Position numbers and translations under genes: made by a program. The notes beneath the pieces were generated by a model. It had not been told where the DNA came from. It saw only the letters and a list, made by a program, of their open reading frames with translations, and ran no database searches. From Pseudomonadota bacterium (lineage in GTDB: Bacteria; Pseudomonadota; Gammaproteobacteria; Steroidobacterales; Steroidobacteraceae), in contig JAJZFQ010000236.1 in NCBI GenBank assembly GCA_021805275.1, forward strand, positions 1 through 12,706: a stretch of 12,706 nucleotides of DNA, in the 5' to 3' direction. Of the stretch, positions 8,916 through 12,706 are shown one piece after another (position 1 is the stretch's first letter; the number at the start of each line of letters is the position of its first letter).

Positions 8916-9971
8916 ATGTACAAGACAAAAGCCTATGCGGCCCTGAGCGCCGCCTCACCCCTCGCCCCGCACACCATCGAGCGGCGCGAGCCGACCCCCA
9001 CCGACGTACGCATCGAGATACTCTTCTGCGGTGTCTGTCACTCGGACCTGCACCTGGTACGCGACGAGTGGAGCGCGGCGATGCCGGCGGTCTACCCCGT
9101 GGTTCCCGGGCACGAGATCGTCGGGCGCGTCAGCGCAGTCGGGTCGGCCGTCACGCGCTATCGCGCCGGGGATCTGGTCGGCGTCGGCTGCCAGGTCGAC
9201 TCCGACGGCACCTGCCCGGACTGTCGCGCCGGCCACGAGCAGCTCTGCGCCAATTCAGTGCTCACCTACAACTCCCCGGACAAGCACACCGGCGGGGTGA
9301 CCTACGGCGGCTACTCCGAGAGCGTCGTCGTGGATGAGCGCTTCGTGGTGCGCATCCCGAAGAACCTCGATCCGGCCGGTACCGCGCCGCTGCTGTGCGC
9401 CGGCATCACCACGTACGCGCCGCTGCGCCGCCAGGGCGTCGGCCGTGGCAGCCGCGTCGGGGTGATCGGACTCGGCGGGCTCGGGCACTTGGGCGTGAAG
9501 CTCGCCCATGCCATGGGCGCCGAGGTGCACGTGCTCACCACCTCCGCGCGCAAGCGCGAGGATGCGCATCGGCTCGGCGCCGACGGGGTGATCGTCACGC
9601 GCGATGCGCACGAGATGGCCCGATACGCCGGGCACTTCGATGTCCTCCTCGATACCGTCTCGGCCGCGCACGACCTGAACACCTATCTCGGCCTGCTGCG
9701 CCACCACGGCAACCTGACGCTGGTCGGCATCCCGGAGCAGCCGTTCGTGATTCCGGCCTTCGCGCTGCTCAGCGGGGAGCGCAGCATCGCCGGCTCGGTC
9801 AACGGCGGCCTGCCCCAGACCCAGGAGATGCTCGATTTCTGCGGCGAACACAACATCATCGCCGATGTCGAAGTGATTGCGATCCACGAGGTCAACGAAG
9901 CCTACGAGCGGCTGAGCAAGGCCGACGTGAAGTACCGCTTCGTGATCGACATGGCCTCCCTGAAGGGCTGA
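8916..9971 (+). CDS. Zinc-dependent NAD(P) alcohol dehydrogenase (MDR, cinnamyl-alcohol-dehydrogenase-like)
   Basis: This 351-residue cytoplasmic dehydrogenase/aldehyde reductase belongs to the CAD/YahK-like branch of medium-chain dehydrogenases. Catalytic zinc ligands are C41 and H66 with E67 (GVCHSDLH, PGHEIVG) and C161 (LLCAGITTY). The Rossmann motif GLGGLGHLG is at 185-193, and the following TTSARKRE suggests NADP preference. The structural-zinc loop reads VDSDGTCPDCRAGHEQLC: C100, C103 and C111 are present, but the first ligand, Cys in relatives (DSC..C..C), is D97. AGGAG (8902-8906) stands 9 nt before the ATG. The position between the aldo/keto reductase and DUF302 genes suggests a joint role in carbonyl reduction or aldehyde detoxification; that is inference. 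Confidence 0.94.
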   Translation: MYKTKAYAALSAASPLAPHTIERREPTPTDVRIEILFCGVCHSDLHLVRDEWSAAMPAVYPVVPGHEIVGRVSAVGSAVTRYRAGDLVGVGCQVDSDGTCPDCRAGHEQLCANSVLTYNSPDKHTGGVTYGGYSESVVVDERFVVRIPKNLDPAGTAPLLCAGITTYAPLRRQGVGRGSRVGVIGLGGLGHLGVKLAHAMGAEVHVLTTSARKREDAHRLGADGVIVTRDAHEMARYAGHFDVLLDTVSAAHDLNTYLGLLRHHGNLTLVGIPEQPFVIPAFALLSGERSIAGSVNGGLPQTQEMLDFCGEHNIIADVEVIAIHEVNEAYERLSKADVKYRFVIDMASLKG

Positions 9972-9992
9972 AGCATCCGCCGAGGTATCCCC

Positions 9993-10385
9993 ATGAGCTA
10001 CTACATTGCCAAGACTCTGCAGCAGGACTTCGATGCGACCGTGAACGAGGTGATCGCGCGTCTGAAGGAACACGGCTTCGGTGTGCTCACCGACATCGAC
10101 GTCCAGGCGACCCTGAAGGCGAAGATCGGCGCCGATACGCCGAAGTACCGCATCCTCGGGGCCTGCAATCCGCGCCTGGCGCACGAGGCGCTGCAGCGCG
10201 AGACCCGCCTCGGGGTGCTGCTGCCGTGCAACGTGATCGTACGCGAGACGGCCGAGCACGACGTGGAAGTGGCGAGCGTCGATCCGGTCGCCTCCCTGGA
10301 GCGCACCGGCAACGAGGCTCTGCGCGCCACGGCCGAAAAGGTCCGCCACGACCTCGCGGCCGTCATCGAGGCGCTCGGCCGCTGA
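9993..10385 (+). CDS. DUF302 family protein
   Basis: This 130-residue soluble protein has no signal peptide. It follows DUF302 along its whole length: an N-terminal strand and helix (TLQQDFDATVNEVIARLKEH), GFGVLTDIDVQATLKAKIG (28-46), YRILGACNPRLAHEAL (52-67), GVLLPCNVIV (74-83), and V..VDPVASLE at 93-103. The single-domain length is typical of the family. Family members have a compact alpha/beta fold and no agreed function; the conserved Cys residues in ILGACNP and LLPCNV are both present. GAGG (9982-9985) precedes the start by 7 nt, and only 21 bp separate it from the dehydrogenase stop, so it is almost surely cotranscribed with the redox genes. Confidence 0.88.
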   Translation: MSYYIAKTLQQDFDATVNEVIARLKEHGFGVLTDIDVQATLKAKIGADTPKYRILGACNPRLAHEALQRETRLGVLLPCNVIVRETAEHDVEVASVDPVASLERTGNEALRATAEKVRHDLAAVIEALGR

Positions 10386-10449
10386 CGCGGCGCGCGCGCC
10401 GGCGGTCGGCCCGACCCCGGCGCGCCGCCGGGCCCGAGCGGCCCTCAGC

Positions 10450-10467
10450 CTCCTCCTTTCGGAGGAG
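10450..10467 (+). other. Perfect hairpin after the redox operon, possible weak terminator
   Basis: CTCCTCC (10450-10456), loop TTTC, GGAGGAG (10461-10467). It has no T-run, so intrinsic termination is doubtful. The GGAGGAG arm is a perfect Shine-Dalgarno-like sequence but has no start codon at usable distance. The preceding 60 bp (10386-10445) are extremely GC-rich with further imperfect inverted repeats such as CCGGCGG 10399-10405 / CCGCCGG 10425-10431. Confidence 0.4.
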
Positions 10468-10494
10468 AGCGCCGTTCGGGCCGGCGGGAACCGA

Positions 10495-10500
10495 TACACT
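10495..10500 (+). promoter_or_regulatory. -10 element placing transcription start at the exporter's ATG
   Basis: TACACT (4 of 6 consensus bases) ends 7 nt before the A of the ATG at 10508, the usual distance from a -10 to +1. No Shine-Dalgarno sequence lies between them. The -35 is poor (nothing close to TTGACA at 16-18 nt). A leaderless transcript is therefore likely. Confidence 0.5.
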
Positions 10501-10507
10501 GGGCCCA

Positions 10508-11941
10508 ATGTCCCGGTTCCGCGAACTCCTGGCCGCGTTCGCTCGGCCCTCGATGCGCATCGCGCTGATCGTCGCCTGCGCGATGTTCATGCAGAACCTC
10601 GACTCGACCATCATCGTCACGGCGCTGCCGGCGATGGCGCACAGCTTCGCCACCAACGAGAGCCGGGTGAGCGAGGGCATCACCGCGTATGCACTGGCCG
10701 CCGCGGTGTGCATCCCGGCGAGCGCCTGGCTCGCCGAGCGCGTCGGTGCGCGCACGCTCTTTGCCGGCTCGATCGGGCTGTTCACACTCGCCTCGATGGC
10801 CTGCGGACTGGCCGGCAGCTTCACCGCCTTCATCGCCGCGCGGCTGATCCAGGGCGGCTCGGCCGCCATGATGTCCCCGGTCGGGCGGATGATCGTGCTG
10901 CGCAACACCGACAAGCGTGAGTTGATGCCGACGCTCTCGACGCTCGTCTGGCCGGGCCTGCTCGCCCCGGTGATCGGGCCGGCGCTCGGCGGATTCATCA
11001 CCGATGCGCTCTCGTGGCGCTGGATCTTCTACGTCAATGCGCCGATCGGCCTGATCGCCATCGCGCTCGTGCTCGCGGTGATTCCCAATCACAAGGCGAG
11101 CGAGCGGACCGCCTTCGACGGCCGCGGCTTTCTGTGGCTCGCCGCCGCGGTCGGCTGTCTCAGTTACGGACTTGACCTCCTCGGCGGGGAGCACATCGAG
11201 GTGCCGCTCGCCGTCGGACTGCTCGCCGCGGCCGTCGCGGCCGGCTACGGGGCGGTTCGGCATCTGGACACCACCCCCCGGCCGCTGGTGCGCCTCAACG
11301 TGCTGCGCAACACCGCCTTTCGGGTCGCCACGGTGACCGGCGGCGGACTGACCCGCGCGGCCATCAGCGCCACGCCCTTCCTGCTGCCGATGATGCTCGA
11401 GATCGTCTACCGGCTGACGCCGCTGCAAAGCGGCGTGCTGCTGCTGGTGTACATGGCGGCGAACCTGCTGATGAAGATCGTGACCAACCCGATCGTGCGC
11501 CGCTTCGGGCTGCGCCAGGTGCTCATCGTCAACGGCGCCCTCACCGCCTGCGGCATCGCCGCCTGCGCGTGGATCTCCCCGGCGCTGCCGCTGTCGCTGA
11601 TCGTGCTGATCCTGCTGTTCGCCGGCGCGAGCCGCTCGATGCAGTTCACCGCGTTGATGTTCACCACGTTCGCGGAAGTGTCGGCCGAGGAGCGCGCGCC
11701 GGCGAGCGTGCTGCTCTCCCTGACGCAGCAGATCGCCATGGCGGCCGGGGTGGCCGGCGCGGCGCTGATCCTGAATTTCACCCGCCTGGCGCGCCACACC
11801 ACGGCGTTCAGCGCCTTCGACTTTCGCGTCGCGTTGACGCTGATGGCCGCGATCGGCGCCCTCGGGCTCATCGCCTACGCCCGGCTCGCACCGGACACCG
11901 GCGCGGAGCTCAGCGGGCATCGCCGCGCCGCGCTCTCCTGA
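10508..11941 (+). CDS. DHA2-type MFS drug exporter (EmrB/QacA family)
   Basis: This 477-residue inner-membrane proton-driven exporter has length and motifs typical of the DHA2 class, which usually has 14 membrane spans. It shows motif D1 as QNLDSTIIVTALP (29-41, with D32), motif A around AERVGARTLF (76-85), motif B at RLIQGGSAAMMSPVGR (112-127), and motif C with PVIGPALGG (154-162) followed by WRWIFYVNAPIG (170-181). The likely substrates are toxic lipophilic or cationic compounds. No MFP (EmrA-like) or outer-membrane partner gene and no TetR/MarR regulator is beside it. The start is the first Met of the conserved N-terminus and coincides with the predicted transcription start. The open frame continues far upstream through other genes and is not meaningful there. 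It ends 10 bp before the convergent glycosyltransferase stop. Confidence 0.92.
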   Translation: MSRFRELLAAFARPSMRIALIVACAMFMQNLDSTIIVTALPAMAHSFATNESRVSEGITAYALAAAVCIPASAWLAERVGARTLFAGSIGLFTLASMACGLAGSFTAFIAARLIQGGSAAMMSPVGRMIVLRNTDKRELMPTLSTLVWPGLLAPVIGPALGGFITDALSWRWIFYVNAPIGLIAIALVLAVIPNHKASERTAFDGRGFLWLAAAVGCLSYGLDLLGGEHIEVPLAVGLLAAAVAAGYGAVRHLDTTPRPLVRLNVLRNTAFRVATVTGGGLTRAAISATPFLLPMMLEIVYRLTPLQSGVLLLVYMAANLLMKIVTNPIVRRFGLRQVLIVNGALTACGIAACAWISPALPLSLIVLILLFAGASRSMQFTALMFTTFAEVSAEERAPASVLLSLTQQIAMAAGVAGAALILNFTRLARHTTAFSAFDFRVALTLMAAIGALGLIAYARLAPDTGAELSGHRRAALS

Positions 11942-11951
11942 ACGCACGCCG

Positions 11952-12706
11952 CTACGGCAGCGCCCGTTCGGAGCGCTTCACCAGCGCGCCACGGCGCACG
12001 CCCTGAGGACTCGGCGCCGCCGAGCACTCGACCAGGTGACTGTCGAACTGGCGCGCGCATGCCTCCCAGGCCGAGCGCAACGCATGCTCCCGGCAGTCGT
12101 TCGGATCGACCTCGAGTGCGCGCCGGGCCGCCCGACCGAGGTCCTCATCGAGCGCCCCGGTGATGCCGTCGCGGACCACGTCGATCGGCCCGGTCACCGG
12201 ATAGGCCGCCACCGGCACCCCACAGGCCATCGCCTCGAGATTCACCAGCCCGAAGGTGTCGGTGCGGCTCGGAAACACCAGCACGTCGGCCGCGGCCAGG
12301 TGCGCGGCGAGATCCTCCCCGTACCGATAGCCGACGAAGGTCGCCGCCGCGAAGCGCGTCTCGAGACGACGCCGCTGCGGACCGTCGCCGACGACGAGCT
12401 TCGAGCCCGACCAGGGCATCTCGAGAAAGGCATCGACGTTCTTCTCCACGGCGAGTCGCCCCGCGTAGACGGCGATCGGCCGCGGCAACCTGAGAAATGA
12501 CTTCGCCCGCGGACGGAACAGCTCGGTGTTCACCCCACGGCTCCAGTGCACCAGGTTGGTGAAGCCGCGTGCGGTCAGTTCGCGGTGCATCGAGGCGGTA
12601 CTGACCATGCAGTGCTCGGCGGCGGCATGAAAGCGCCGGATGAGCGCATAGGAGAGGCGCAGCGGCACCGGCGCGCGCGAGCGCAGATACTGCGGGAACT
12701 GCGTGT
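11952..12706 (-). CDS. GT4 family glycosyltransferase, 5'-truncated by window edge
   Basis: This is the C-terminal 250 residues of a GT-B retaining glycosyltransferase (glycosyltransferase group 1). The frame is open to the window edge, beginning TQFPQYLRSRAPVPL, which matches the 'HT-FP.Y' region preceding the second Rossmann domain, so the real start lies outside. Visible motifs include STASMHRELTARGF, RGVNTELFRP, YAGRLAVEKN (sugar-nucleotide binding), VVGDGPQRRRLE and SRTDTFGLVNLEAMACGVPVA. In the last, the EX7E-type donor motif has Asp in place of the first Glu. As I recall, TDTFGLV together with YPVTGPIDV is usual for one GT4 subgroup acting on lipid or cell-envelope acceptors. Donor and acceptor are unknown. 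The gene is convergent with the exporter, with a 10-bp gap and no visible terminator. Confidence 0.92.
   Translation of the reverse strand, partial: TQFPQYLRSRAPVPLRLSYALIRRFHAAAEHCMVSTASMHRELTARGFTNLVHWSRGVNTELFRPRAKSFLRLPRPIAVYAGRLAVEKNVDAFLEMPWSGSKLVVGDGPQRRRLETRFAAATFVGYRYGEDLAAHLAAADVLVFPSRTDTFGLVNLEAMACGVPVAAYPVTGPIDVVRDGITGALDEDLGRAARRALEVDPNDCREHALRSAWEACARQFDSHLVECSAAPSPQGVRRGALVKRSERALP

Noticed and set aside
9395..10507. N-terminal extension of the exporter frame back through the dehydrogenase and DUF302 genes
   Set aside because: It is in frame with the exporter by chance only. The upstream part is out of frame with real genes, and the conserved exporter N-terminus begins at 10508.
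10445..11947. 500-codon minus-strand frame opposite the exporter
   Set aside because: Translation is dominated by Arg/Gly/Asp/His/Gln with no domain. It is a mirror of the exporter's codon usage.

Overview
The window is a GC-rich bacterial chromosomal segment. Its dense gene packing, Shine-Dalgarno sites, sigma70-like promoters, signal peptides and gene families (S53 and S9 peptidases, DUF2007, DUF302, a DHA2 exporter, a GT4 glycosyltransferase) fit a free-living proteobacterium, possibly a gammaproteobacterium. That placement is inference; no rRNA or other marker gene is present. I saw no prophage, CRISPR array, toxin-antitoxin pair, tRNA or rRNA.

Left part (1-3915) is the secreted and more plastic part. 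The 3' portion of an S53 (sedolisin/pseudomonalisin-type) acid serine peptidase ends at 1538 and is followed by a very strong intrinsic terminator. A stretch of about 750 bp without an intact gene follows. It holds the decayed C-terminal part of an IS6/IS240-like DDE transposase (minus strand, frameshifted, second catalytic Asp changed to His). Next, on the minus strand, is a 400-residue exported protein with an HExxE motif reminiscent of the EXORDIUM/PHI-1 family and a Gly/Asn/Trp tail encoded by a 12-bp tandem repeat. It has its own terminator (2354-2395) and an AT-rich upstream region containing nested TGTCAA/TTGACA inverted repeats.

Middle (4061-7625): a cation:proton antiporter on the plus strand has a clear promoter and converges on a minus-strand pair whose first gene, an exported S9 prolyl-oligopeptidase-family peptidase, is followed 9 bp later by a DUF2007 protein. 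The antiporter and DUF2007 genes overlap tail to tail by a shared TTAA.

Right part (7712-12706): a plus-strand redox operon runs aldo/keto reductase, zinc alcohol dehydrogenase, DUF302. These are likely a carbonyl/aldehyde-reducing unit. After a 122-bp gap with a short perfect hairpin comes a DHA2 (EmrB/QacA-type) multidrug exporter that appears to be transcribed as a leaderless mRNA. It converges on a GT4 glycosyltransferase that runs off the right edge.

I do not see a clear new multi-gene system. The points most worth a second look are the non-standard residues in the dehydrogenase structural-zinc loop and the antiporter ion site, the leaderless exporter start, the nested inverted-repeat operator, the repeat-encoded tail of the exported HExxE protein, and the AKR-ADH-DUF302 gene set.
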